Shown one piece after another: positions 12,901-24,700 of a DNA stretch of 64,000 bases. The translations under genes and the position numbers were made by a program. Position 1 is the first letter of the stretch. Every line of letters starts with the position of its first letter. The notes under the pieces are model-generated. The model did no database searches, had not been told where the DNA came from, and worked only from the letters and a program-made list of their open reading frames with translations. The stretch is taken from contig CAJNOP010000060.1 in the NCBI GenBank assembly GCA_905250075.1, positions 817,351-881,350 of the forward strand, in the 5' to 3' direction. The DNA comes from Rotaria sp. Silwood1 (Eukaryota > Rotifera > Eurotatoria > Philodinida > Philodinidae).

Positions 12901-13816
12901 TAAATATACTTTATTTCAGTTTTTTTTTCTAATCAAGCCTATTTTTTTGTGAAACAAGATCTAGTAGAAGTGTTCAAGTAAAGAAGCAAAAGCTTGAACC
13001 CACCTTTGGAGTCCGACGGATCCAAATCCAGCTTATTTAGCGGTTTTCTGACTCGTGCACGACCGTGTTGAAGACCAACTTGATGGGTTCTACCCATCTT
13101 CCCATTTTCTCTCACACATCATGCCAGGTATTGCTGATACATAGTCAAAGACCATATCTCAATAACATTTCGGCTTAATATGTGAACTATTTATTGCACT
13201 TCAAGAAGACTAAGTAAAAGAATAATGCAACTACATAGTGTTTCACAGTTTAATCCAGCAATGAGTGTATTAATATCTTTTATTATTACTAAGAAAAACT
13301 ACCTTCATTATTATCTGTTGTTGATGATGGTGATACTTTTGTATTAGTATTATCTGTTGTTGTAGTCCATGTAGCATCATCTTGATATTTGAATATATCA
13401 TTGTGTACATAATATTTTTGTTTAGCATTCACTGTTGGTGCAAGAACAAATGTTTGAACAAAACGTTTCATCGTTGGTATTTGATTATCTGCTACCGGTG
13501 ATGAAGATATTTCTCCACAAACTTGTACAACAACTGATGAACCAACAGTTGAATGACAATCAACTTGACGAATTTTAACATGACGTTGTTTTAATGATAA
13601 TTCTTCAATACGTTTTGCTATATTTTCAATTCCAGTAATAGTTTTACTTGGATCATCATGCATAAATGTTGATGATGATGAATAAAATCGATGTAAAGAT
13701 TCTGGATGTTCATGAAGAAGACGATAATATTGAACAACAAATGCTTTACCAATTTGTTGTGGTGATATATCACTTGAATTGATTGTTGTTGATGGTGATG
13801 ATGTCATTCTTACCAT
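9986..13816 (-). CDS. G3BP: Ras-GTPase-activating protein SH3-domain-binding protein (stress-granule nucleator)
   Basis: Three exons (9986-10345, 10393-10916, 13303-13816) encode 465 aa. G3BP is a cytoplasmic RNA-binding protein that nucleates stress granules. Exon 1 carries the NTF2-like domain (about residues 15-150). Family blocks are clear: FVVQYYRLLHEHPESLHRFY, KIRQVDCHSTV, VVVQVCGE, FVQTFVLAP and YYVHNDIFKYQDD. Exon 2 is a Ser/Thr/Lys/Gln-rich linker ending in the start of an RRM (EIFIGNLSAQVTEEE, about residue 330), which exon 3 completes (IHELFRPYGRLLLIRIG). A short tail with a weak RGG-like patch (SRGARRGGK) ends the protein. The two introns differ greatly in size: 47 nt and 2,386 nt, the long one holding a decayed transposon-like element. 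The start could be either of two nearby in-frame ATGs (13816 or 13807). Confidence 0.93.
11116..12541. mobile_element. Degenerate terminal-inverted-repeat element in the long G3BP intron
   Basis: TGCACAATATGTCTGG at 11116-11131 is exactly complemented by CCAGACATATTGTGCA at 12526-12541. Similarity appears to extend another 30 bp or so inward with mismatches. The 1.4 kb between has short open frames on both strands (for example 11628-11951 plus) but none that I recognise as a transposase. No target-site duplication is evident. It may be an old DNA transposon that expanded this intron. Confidence 0.5.
12563..12618. repeat. Short tandem repeat of 23 bp
   Basis: Two consecutive 23-bp units, beginning CATATGAAGTCATTCTACA and differing at one base, are followed by a partial third (CATATGAAG). 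They lie in the long G3BP intron just outside the right end of the putative element. Confidence 0.8.
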
Positions 13817-14348
13817 TATATAATTAACAATATAGAAGATTAAATAATTATGTTGGATGAATTATCGAGAAAAACATTTAGAATATCTAAAAAAATAAAT
13901 AAAACCAACAAATTCATTTGAGTGTTTGAATTTATCTTGTTAAAAAAATTTTCGATTTTTCTTTTATTTCAAAAGTTAACTAATGATAATATTATTTATA
14001 TGGTATAGTTAAACGATGACTTCTGCTTGATTTACTTAGTTGATGATATTTTGTATGATATAAACTTTCAATAATCTTTCGTTTCATTTTCACGATCAAT
14101 CAAATCGAAACAAACAAATAATTCTTGGACTTATCTTCTTTTAAATAACGATCAAATTAATCAGCATATATTTAATTTAATTAAACAACAAATATATTGT
14201 TGTCTATCTAAAATAAAAATTTTATTTTCATATATAATATTATTTAACGTCTTTATAAGACACTTTATCCCAGAATATTTTATTAAATAAAATCAAAAAA
14301 AAAAAAAATCATAATCATGATAAAAATAAAAATATTTCTCAATGATTT

Positions 14349-17300
14349 TTATTCAATAAAATTATATTCATTGATAAAATATTTATAAGGATTTTTTAGA
14401 TAAACATTATTATTTGTAGACATCGGTAATGGATTTATTCTATAATATTCACAAAGATGAATCATATCGACAAAATTTTTTGAATCTTTTTGTGCTAAAC
14501 TATATTCATTTTTCTATGAAGAAAATAATAATTATTATTTAACATTAAAAGAAATCATTTTACTCGTGTCGATAATTGATATATTGGAAAACATCGAATG
14601 TCATTAGATTGATAATACAAACATAATGTCTAGAACATATAATTAATGTTTAATAAATGTGATATTTAGCTGAAAATCATTTTTCTAATCGAAATTCAAT
14701 ATCTTAGATTTTTGAATCCTTTTTAAAGACTAGCATATAAAATTCTGTAGGTTACTTTTGCCGAGGTCCTTAACTTTTGAATAACTCACGAATGATAGAC
14801 AGATCTTGAGAAACATCGATGTAGTTTTGTCAGCTAATCTCAAATATGTTATTACTTTTGCTTGCATAGATATAAAAAATTTAAGAAATACAAAATAAAT
14901 GAAACTAATTTGGAGCTAGAGTAACTATGAAGTCATATTGACACTTTTTAATCTATAGATGTTTTCCTGGAATAGTTTAATTATTAGACTTTTGCATGAT
15001 TACAGTAAACATTAAACAGAGGAGATAAATGTAGAATAGACGATCCTTAATACATCATCCTTATATTTATGTAAATAATAAAAAGACATTTTAGGATATC
15101 TGATGTAACTTTGAAGTTATAATAAGATTCCTTATCTAAGTTTTGAATATGGACGAATATCGTTTATGTACTCTCAATGACATCCTTATGTATCCTCATT
15201 CACATACGCACTCTCTTAAATGGGACCAGTTTGGGCTCTGCGACTCGTGCAGATGGTTTAGACGCATCATTATTACCAGAATGCATCGAAGTCAATGCAA
15301 TTTTGTCAGTTTTAACAGACTTAAAATATGTTCATCCTCTTTAATACAATGCAACACTTTCAAAAAAAAACTGGTGATAGTTGTCACATGCGAATAAATT
15401 ATGTTTTGATTACTTCAATCCATTTTCTCTAATATTGAATTAAAAAAAGATAAACATTGTTATATGAAAAAAAGTTCTCTTTTATTTGATATATTTGTTG
15501 TCTATTCAAGTATTTTCAAGTCTACAGAAACGATTGTTCTATGCTACTGAATATCAACAAGGAGAATTGTCTGTCATTGGATGCCAAGAACAGAAGTATA
15601 GGAATGGCGAAGACGCATAAACCATTAAATCACATTTTTCAATAGAATGATATACAAACTGCAACGTGACCTGCTTACATTTCTATCTCAATCCCTTTCT
15701 TTTCTCAAACAAATTTTCTCTTCTATATTAGACTCGCTAAACATGCCATTTTTTTAATTGACAATCTTGTAACTTAACAATGACATGGCATAGAAATATA
15801 AAATTTGGCTTGGATATGAATACTGATGAATGAAATGAAATTAAAAAAACCATTTTAAAATCATTCGATCGAAACGAAACTTCTAACGTAGATACTTGGA
15901 AACATCAATGGTACAACAACATTACAATTTACTCATGTATTGAAGTTACAAAAAGTTTTTTTTTGAATGCTTACATAATCATGATTACTGGTACTTGATT
16001 TTTTTGATTGAGGTCGAATAAGAAAGGCACCATATTCATTAGTTCTAGCAAGAATACTTGCAAAAAAAAAATATATACTAATAAATTAAAAATTGAAAGA
16101 TTTTTTTTCTCGATTACTCACCTTGGATAATCATTATTTTTATTTCGATAAAAAATGCTATTCCACATAAGTCTCTAATGGTTAGTTATATCATTTATTT
16201 TAGAAAAATATCATTGGTTTTGTTTTTTACTTTTTCTTGAAAAGGATTTGAGTTATCATTTGAACATAATTCAATACCAGATAACTGATGGTTTTTATTT
16301 TCATTAATAGAAGATTGAGTATGTTCAATTTGTTCAGCTTTTGAAGAAGATGATACTTCAAAATCAGACGGAGCTGTTGGACAGCTTAGATATTGCTCTA
16401 AATTTCATATAATTCAATATAAAAAGAAAACACATAAATAGAACAATATATACGGTCACTATGACAAATATTTCTTGTTATGTAATCTTGACGAGAACTA
16501 AAATAAATTGTTTATCGTTTTTGATGAACATTTTCCAAATCGTTTGACTTACGCATCTATAAAGCATAATGTTTTGTTTTCTTTTATATATATAAATAAA
16601 AAAATCAACTTACTACGATCGATTCTTGGATTAGAAGATTCGTCACCTTTCAATAGAAAATAATTTAAATAAAACTTCAATTAAATGACATAAGATAAAT
16701 TTAGCAATACGATCAGAAATCAATTTAAGCAAAAAAAAACAAGAGAACTCCTTCCTTTTTATAATATACAAATTCAAACAACTCTTTATTTCATTACCAT
16801 TTTCACTAGGTGTTGGTAATAAACTGGTAAAACAATAGAATACAAAAAAGAAACGAAAAACTTTCTTAAATTTACTATAAATAATCCACTGGTAATGTTT
16901 TTGATTTAGATTTGGGAAAAATATTCTTTAATATTCGCACCCATATCTAAAACATATTCTACGAAGAAAATAAAATTTGTCTTTCAAAATTTACTTGTCG
17001 TTCGAAATTATCTTTTGCACCAAATATTTCAGTTTGATTTTCTTGATTAATAAATTTTAATTCAAATAAAAAATATTTCGGTGCTGGTTCTATAATTCGA
17101 TTACATCGATCATAAATTCTAATAAAAATAATTTATTTAATAAACAAAAAAAAAAAAGTTTCATTTTATAATTACTGTGTTGTTTGATCTATTTCAAAAA
17201 AATATGATGGAGATTTATTTTCATTAGAATATAGATATAATACAATTTTATATTCGAAAGTTTCAATGGGTATTCGAGTTAATACAATAAGATAAGTTTC

Positions 17301-17578
17301 AACTAAAATAAAAACAATTTTTATTTATTGCAAAAGAAAATAAAAACATACATTGTGAATCACCACGAATTTTTGTATTATATAAATATTTTAAATGACT
17401 TTGATGAATAATCCATTCCGTTTGAATATGTTGATATTTATATGATGTATATTCGATTGGAGATTTTGATTTATTAAATATTTTTCGAAAATTCAATTTC
17501 GATAATACTATTTTATTGTTATCACCTAAATAAAACTAATTTTTTATTTGCTTAATATATTTTTACTTTTATACTCAT
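14349..17578 (-). CDS. PH-SH2 adaptor protein, SH3BP2-like, copy A
   Basis: Fourteen exons give 385 aa: 14349-14513, 14564-14629, 15975-16056, 16122-16174, 16231-16397, 16454-16497, 16553-16556, 16614-16646, 16798-16823, 16876-16946, 16995-17118, 17176-17302, 17352-17535 and 17567-17578. An N-terminal PH domain (YKYQHIQTEWIIHQSHLKYL to IWVRILKNIF, about residues 30-172) is followed by a polar linker and a C-terminal SH2 domain (W267 onward). The SH2 has the phosphotyrosine-binding Arg in GAFLIRP (R296). The PH+SH2 order and the C-terminal 'LP...YLKNPY' block recall SH3BP2, an adaptor downstream of tyrosine kinases. A 4-nt exon (ATGC, 16553-16556) is required to keep frame. The last 31-nt intron and the start at 17578 are the least certain part. 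The gene is paralogous to the gene at 18756-26071. Its largest intron is 1.3 kb. Confidence 0.75.
16553..16556 (-). other. Putative 4-nt microexon of PH-SH2 copy A
   Basis: On the minus strand the bases ATGC lie between an acceptor (CTTTATAG) and a strong donor (GTAAGTC), with 57-nt and 55-nt introns on either side. The upstream exon (16614-16646) ends one base into a codon. The downstream exon (16454-16497) is open only when entered two bases into a codon. The 4-nt exon repairs the phase, giving Asn-Ala. See the finding comparing it with position 21353. Confidence 0.75.
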
Positions 17579-18755
17579 TTGACTTGAACAACACAAAGTT
17601 ATCTAAAAGATCAAATAAATAGTATCATTGGATTTGTAAAAAAAAAACTTAAATGAAATATTATTTTTCTTTTTCGAAATGATCTTGATTTGATAAAGAT
17701 CTATTTCAGAATTTATTCGTATTTTATATAAAAAGTTATTCTTCATTATTCTTTTTTCGATTAATTAGATCGATGACGAACACTCTTTTTCTTTTGAATC
17801 ATGTTCTTATTGATATGGTTTATAAGATAAAAAGTTAAGAAATTCAGTTTATTATTTGAAAAGAATGAATTGAACAATACTCTACTTTCGTAGTCTAAGC
17901 AATATTCTAGATCAAATCAATGTCAAGTTTTTTTTTTTTACACATTTGAAGTATATCTCAAACTATTTAAATTTCTACACTAATATCACTAAACATACAA
18001 AAGATTTTCGTTTTGAATATAAATCAATCATTAAAGATTCTATAAACTACAACATTTAACTTTTCCATCAATCTATTTAAAATGATCTTATTTAACCTTC
18101 AAAAGAAAAGAAAACTACCGAGATGTAAATGTATCTTATTCACAGAAGAGTGATAACACAACATTCTTAAAAGATTTCATGATGTACTCAAGTTTCAGAG
18201 AATGTGAGAAAAGTATAGAGACTTTCATCAATGCATTCATCCTCTAAGAAAAAGTATCTATTAACATCAAATAAATTAAGTATGATGTGATGAATAGAAT
18301 AATTTAACTATACAAAACGATATCGTTATGAGCAAAATAAATAAGCTCAGAGATCGATAAAGATTATTTAAAAAAACATTTTTCTTTTAATAAAAGAAAT
18401 AATTTTATTTCGAAAAAAACAAAAAACTTCTTTAACTATTTCATATCACTTTCATAACAAACTAAAATAAAAATAAAAAACTGCTGTAGAATCTACAAAT
18501 TAATTATTATTACCACGTTTTGTTTATTATCGTTCTTCATAATATTAATACAGAACGAAAAAAATAAAACAAAAAATGTTATATTCTAGAAACAGTTATT
18601 TTCATCTAATATGATTCAAAGTTATTTCATTATTTTTTTTTTTTTAATATTATTAATAAAATTAATTTACCTTAATTTAATTACAGTGTAAAGAATAGAA
18701 AAAAAAACAACGAAACATTTTCATCGATTTATTTTTATTTTTTTTTTCACTGTCT
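17579..18755. other. AT-rich spacer between the two PH-SH2 genes
   Basis: This is 1.2 kb of AT-rich DNA with homopolymer runs and no recognised gene. On the minus strand a splice-acceptor-like CTTTTAG lies shortly upstream of the proposed ATG of copy A (17578). Confidence 0.5.
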
Positions 18756-21700
18756 TTAAAATTTATTTCTTTGATTATATTCATAATAAGTATATGGCCA
18801 TTTGAGATAAATATTTTCAACAGTATTTTGTGTTGAATCAATTCGTAAAGTTGAACGTGGTAATTGATGATTTGTATAATATTGACAAAGATCAGGAATA
18901 GTAAAAAAACATGGTTGACTATTATTGCCTACTAAACTATATTTATCATTCTAAATATTATAAATTAGTTAATTTGATATTTAAAAAAAAATTTTTTAAG
19001 AAATTACCTCTAAAACTAAGATTTTATATTTTATTATTTCTCCATATGCATAAATATTTAATGTCTGAAAAAATAAAAAAATCTTTGTTTGTTTTTTTTC
19101 GTTTTAAGTTTTTAATGTATATGACATACATAATCATGATAATTTGAATTAGTTTTCAGAGAATGAGGTCGAACAAGAAAAGCTCCAATTTGAGAAATTT
19201 TATTCAGAATACTTGATGGTTATTTTTTAAGAAAAAAGAATACATATATAAAAAATAAATTTTTTATTTTGAAAAATATTTACTGTGCATGATCATTAAA
19301 TTCGTTAGCATAAAAGATATCATCCCATGTAAATGACTAAATTAAAAAATAAAAAAAAAAAAACATATTTTATAAAATTTTTATTTTTTTTTTTACTTGA
19401 TTATCTAATGATGTTGAAAAATCTTCTTTTGTTTTTATGTCAAAATTTGATTGAGACTTTATATTTCTTTTATTATGTTCGTTAATAAGACATTGTGGAA
19501 TTTTTGTTACTGAGAGATAAATATTATCCGTTGTTTGAGAACTATGAGAATGATGATATTGTTGTATTTCTCTTTGATTATTTTCATTTGAATTTATATA
19601 TCTTTCGTTTGGTATTGGAGGTGGAGGACGATGATGTAAAATAGATGTACTTCTTGATTTAGATAAAGTTGGACGTCGTTCTAAATTCAAATAGTACAAT
19701 ATTTATGTTTATATTAGATGTATTTCATTTAGAATAATTGTAATCATTAAATTGAGAAAAATTTATTTTTAATTATAGTCTTAATTTGTTCTGAATTGTT
19801 TGATCTTATTTTTTTTGTGAATCAAAAATATAAAGTTTAAAAAACCTTAGAAAACTCTTATTGATTAAAAATTATAATACTGCGATTTATACATTATTAG
19901 TTCAATTAATTTAACTAGTAGATTGATCATTAATTCATCGAATAAAAATTATCATCACGAAGAATTTATACTTTTTTTTTGTAGATTATGTTTTAGATTT
20001 TAATCATTTATTTGATTAAAAAAATATGATCTATAGAAATAAATGATGATTATAGTCTTTCAAGTTTGATGTCAATGGACGAATTCAAATTCGAAAATTT
20101 TTAAATTAATCGATTCGAAATCTTTATAAATATCGATTCCTTCTATGATTAAGTAGTAGCGTAACCAGAGGGTGGCCAGGTGGAGCTAAGTCCCACCACC
20201 GAGCGAAGTCGGGTCAGCTAAACACTTTTACGAGCCCTTCCACCGTTAAAATCCAAGTTTCGCCACTATGATTGAGTCATTTTATCAAATGATTATATCA
20301 TCTATCTTAAAGTTCAACAAGCGATATAAATTCACACCAGAACTTAGCATAGGATAGGACCCTTCTGATTTTATGATGTAAGCAAAAATTTTGTTCTTCA
20401 TTTTTAAATAAGTTTGTCTATCAATAAAGTCCAAATACTTCACTGTAATTTATCAATGAAGTACGCTGAGGTACGAAATTTTCGCTATTTGCTCGTTATC
20501 TGTCCTATGGGACAAAGAGAACCTAAAGTTTTTTTTTTTTAATCGTTCCTGTCGCTTAATGAGACAAGGAAGAGATAGGACGCATAAATTCGTTCTATGT
20601 TCTTATCTATTTTACTGAAAGTTAAATGAAACGACGTCATAGCGAATAAATAAACTGTCGATTATAAGTTCAAGGTCGACTTATGCACTTAATTTGAATA
20701 AGACATGTCAAGCAACAACTTTGGAGTATAATTAGTTCTTAAAAAAAACAAAAATATGAACTTGTCTTAATTCATAACAATTAGACAAGATCATGTTTTA
20801 TTTTTTTTTATATTATTTTCATATAAATAATTATTAAAGAATAAATTCAAGTTATGTATAATTGAATTGAAATAACTCTACTGAAAGATGACTCATATAT
20901 TTCTTATCGGTTTTTTAAAATAAAACATGAAAAATAGGAATGTTATTTGTTCTATCTCATAAGGACCGAACGAAGAAGTTGATCTAGACACATAGACCGT
21001 TTTCTGATAATCGGTACATTTTAAATGAATCATAAGATGATGTAGAGTTAGTCACGATGTCCTGAAAATATTTTGTAATGAAATTTTATCTAGTCTTATT
21101 TTTTATTCATATTCAATCACATGATTTTTGTTTCGTAATCTTAAAATTTGATGCATAGAAGTAAACCTGTACACTCTTCAAATACTATCTATTTAAATTA
21201 CATATTCAATGTTTTATGGAAATAAATTATTAGATTTTTCTTTAACTAATTTATTACCTTCTTCTATATGATATTCATTATTTATTATCCGATGAGTTGA
21301 ACTGAATATAATTTTTTTTCAACTAATTGTTTAACAAATAGATTCAACTTACTCTGTAAACAAAAAAAACAAAAATAGAAAGAAAAAACAAGTATAAATC
21401 TAATTTACTCGATGCAAATGGTTCATAAACAGAAGTTACATCACTATTAATATGATCTAAAAAGAAAAAGATCAATATATGAGAACAAAGAAAAATAACT
21501 TTTAGAAAAAATCCAATCAATAAAATTGAAAAACCAAAAACGAGCAGAGCTAATCGTGTTTTTTTTTGTTCAAGTTCTTATTTACAAAAAATACCTATTT
21601 TATGTAAATCTTCTTTCCAATTTTGTCTCAGATCTGGATGAATAATATGTAAACTTGACCGAACACAACAGATAAATATTAAAAATTTTCTTTTTTCTAT

Positions 21701-24700
21701 TTTTTGTACTTACTCGTTTGAAATATAATTTTGATTTGTTCGATTTAATATTTGACGAATATGTTTAATCCATTTCTAAATTAAAATCAATTAAATATAA
21801 ATCATATGAAATCTTTTTTTTTCTTTCTTACATCTCGTTCATGGATATTACTGACACCAAAAATTTTACTATCACTTTTATCTTTTCCAATTAATTCAAA
21901 TAAAGCATATTTGGATTTTATTGTTTTTGAACATTGACCAGATAATCTATATGAAAAAGAAACTTATTTAATTTCATTCAAATTATAATAGATTAACTTT
22001 TTATGAAATTCTATTGTTCATATGAATATTGTTAGTTTGTTGTACAAGATGCTAGCGAAAAAAAACTCAATAGATAATACTTCATTATATCTTTATCTGT
22101 TTTGCTAACAGATCAATGGATTATTTTGGAATAATTATTCTATCAAAAATAATAAATTATACCTCAATAGATAGATTGTTCATGATCAAAAATGACTAAA
22201 TTATTCAATTCTTTTTTCTTTTTTTTTATCTATCCTCACGGAATATTTGCTTGTCAATTGATTTTGCTTATAATATACAGTCAAAGACAAAAGTTTAAAC
22301 AAAAATGTATCTTTGATTTTTTCTATAATAACAAGCATCTAACTGAACTCCAAATAGTGATTCGGATAGCCAATGAAGAGCTCTATTAAATGCATCCTAT
22401 ACCCAAATTTCATAGATGATTTAAGGTAGCAAGGTTTCTAGAAAACCCAAAATCATATTTTTCAAGTCTCAGAAAGACTTTGCAATAATTCGTTTCTAAC
22501 AGTACCAACTTAAAGAATACAAAATTCTGAAGAAAATGACGGGTCGCCACATTTCCTACGACTTTCCTTTCAAAATTTATAAGCATTACAAAAACTGGTA
22601 AAAAAGTGAAATTTATCAAGAAACTGCTAAAAATCGTATTTTTTTTCGATTTTTGTGATGCTTATAAATTTTGAAAGGAAAGTCGTAGGAAATGTGGCGA
22701 CCCTTCATTTTCTTCAAAATTCTGTGTTCTTTAAGCTGATACTGTTAGAAACGAATTATTGCAAAGTCTTCTGAGACTTGAAAAATATGGTTTTGGGTTT
22801 TCTAGAAACCTTGCTACCTTAAATCATCTATGAAATTTTGCTATAGGATGCATTTGATAGAGCTCTCCATTGGCTATCCGAATCACTATTTGGATTTCAG
22901 TTAGATGCTTGTTATTATAGAAAAAATCAAAAATACATTTTCGTTTAAACTTTTGTCTTTGATTGTAAATAGCTATTAGTATTTATTTTTGTTGCTCTTG
23001 ATCTTGCAAAAATTTTCCTATGATTTTTCTTTGTGAAATTAAAAGAAAAAAGAATTTTCAACAGTTTTCTATTTGATACCGAATATTCTACTTTTCCTTG
23101 ATACAATGTGCAATGAAATAAGTTCAAAAATATGTACAGTTTAGTGATATTTTTTTTTTATTCTTGGAGAGAATGAAAATGTCATGCCTTTGTTAATCAT
23201 ATATTCATTATTTTTTCTAGCATAAAACTAGGATGTAGGTGTCTTGTTCTTCGTCCAGCCACCCTCTTTAGAGAACATTGGATATCAGCAGACGATGTAC
23301 TAGAATAAAATAATTGAATTTGTTGGTGATTCTGTCCTATGGATTTCCACCGAGTTTTGTCGAATGATTGGATTGCTCACGTAGAAATACAGAGTCTACT
23401 TATGTGCGTCAATTCGCATTGGAAAAAACGTTTAAGATTTCGAGAAACTTCGGTAAAGTATTTTATTATAAGGAAACCTTGTCATGTAAAAATTCGAATA
23501 AAGAGATGTACATAAGTTTTATTCACAATGTTTTTTGATTTATTTATTAGTAGAAAGTATCGGAACAGCTTGTTAGTTATTTCAAATTTTATAATTCGTT
23601 ACTTTCTGAATGAAAACTAGTTTTATTAATTATTTAGTTTTCTATATAATTCTTTGTTATGTTAAATAAACCGGTGTTTCTTTTAGTTTCTTCGAATATG
23701 ACAGTGAAAAAAAGAATTCAGTTTTTCTTGTATTTTGAGAATAGTGAAAATTTTTCGTTCTAATACTAGATTCTACATATCTAACTACACGAACTCCGAA
23801 TATGTTAGTTAATAAGTTTGTTTTTACTTAAAAAAAATGATGAATAGATATTCGATATTCTAACAGTTCCTATGAAATATTTTTATCAAGTTGTTGATTT
23901 CATGACTTATAGAAGAAAATTAAAATAATAAATATTATATGAATGCTATTCGATCGAATGTGACTTATTAGTCTGATTTGTGTTTGCAATATATAGCAAA
24001 ACTGGTTTTATCGACTTTTTTTTGTTAACGATTTACAACGAACTAATATTACTATCACTATTGTTTTGAATTGAATTTTTTTTAGTGAATTATTTAGAGA
24101 AAAATGTAAATAAATAATTTCTAGATTTCTTTTCTTACTTAAACATATTTTAATATTAATTTTCTTTTACTATGCTCATGACACATTACTTATGTTAAGA
24201 TATTCCCTAATTACTTTCTAATTAATAGTCAATTGGAAGAGTCAAACATTTTTATATATGTCTATGTTAAAGAAACTGATTTAGAAAAAATAACCTTTGT
24301 AAAGAATGAAAGGTCAATATGTCCTATTTTGTCTAAAATGACCTATATATGCATTTATCAACAAAGATATAAATGTTTATTTTAAAATTAAATCATGCAA
24401 CCTCATATAAAGAAAATATCAATTATTAACTATCGTTATCTGCATATTTAGATCTTTTGAATTGCCGTCAAATGTCGAAAAACAGATTTCAGAGGTACAT
24501 TTGTCACAAGTCCACAATCTTTGCAAGGTTTTTTCCAATAGAAAATGACGCTCAAGTGTTAAAAATGCATGACTGATTTGAATTGTGACTCATGCGTCAC
24601 GCGAAAATCGTCATCGTGCTCTACTTTTGCTTTATTCGTTCTTCGAGTTACTGAAGTCGCGTTTTTTTCTTCCAGGTACAAAATGCTTCTAATAAGTTCA

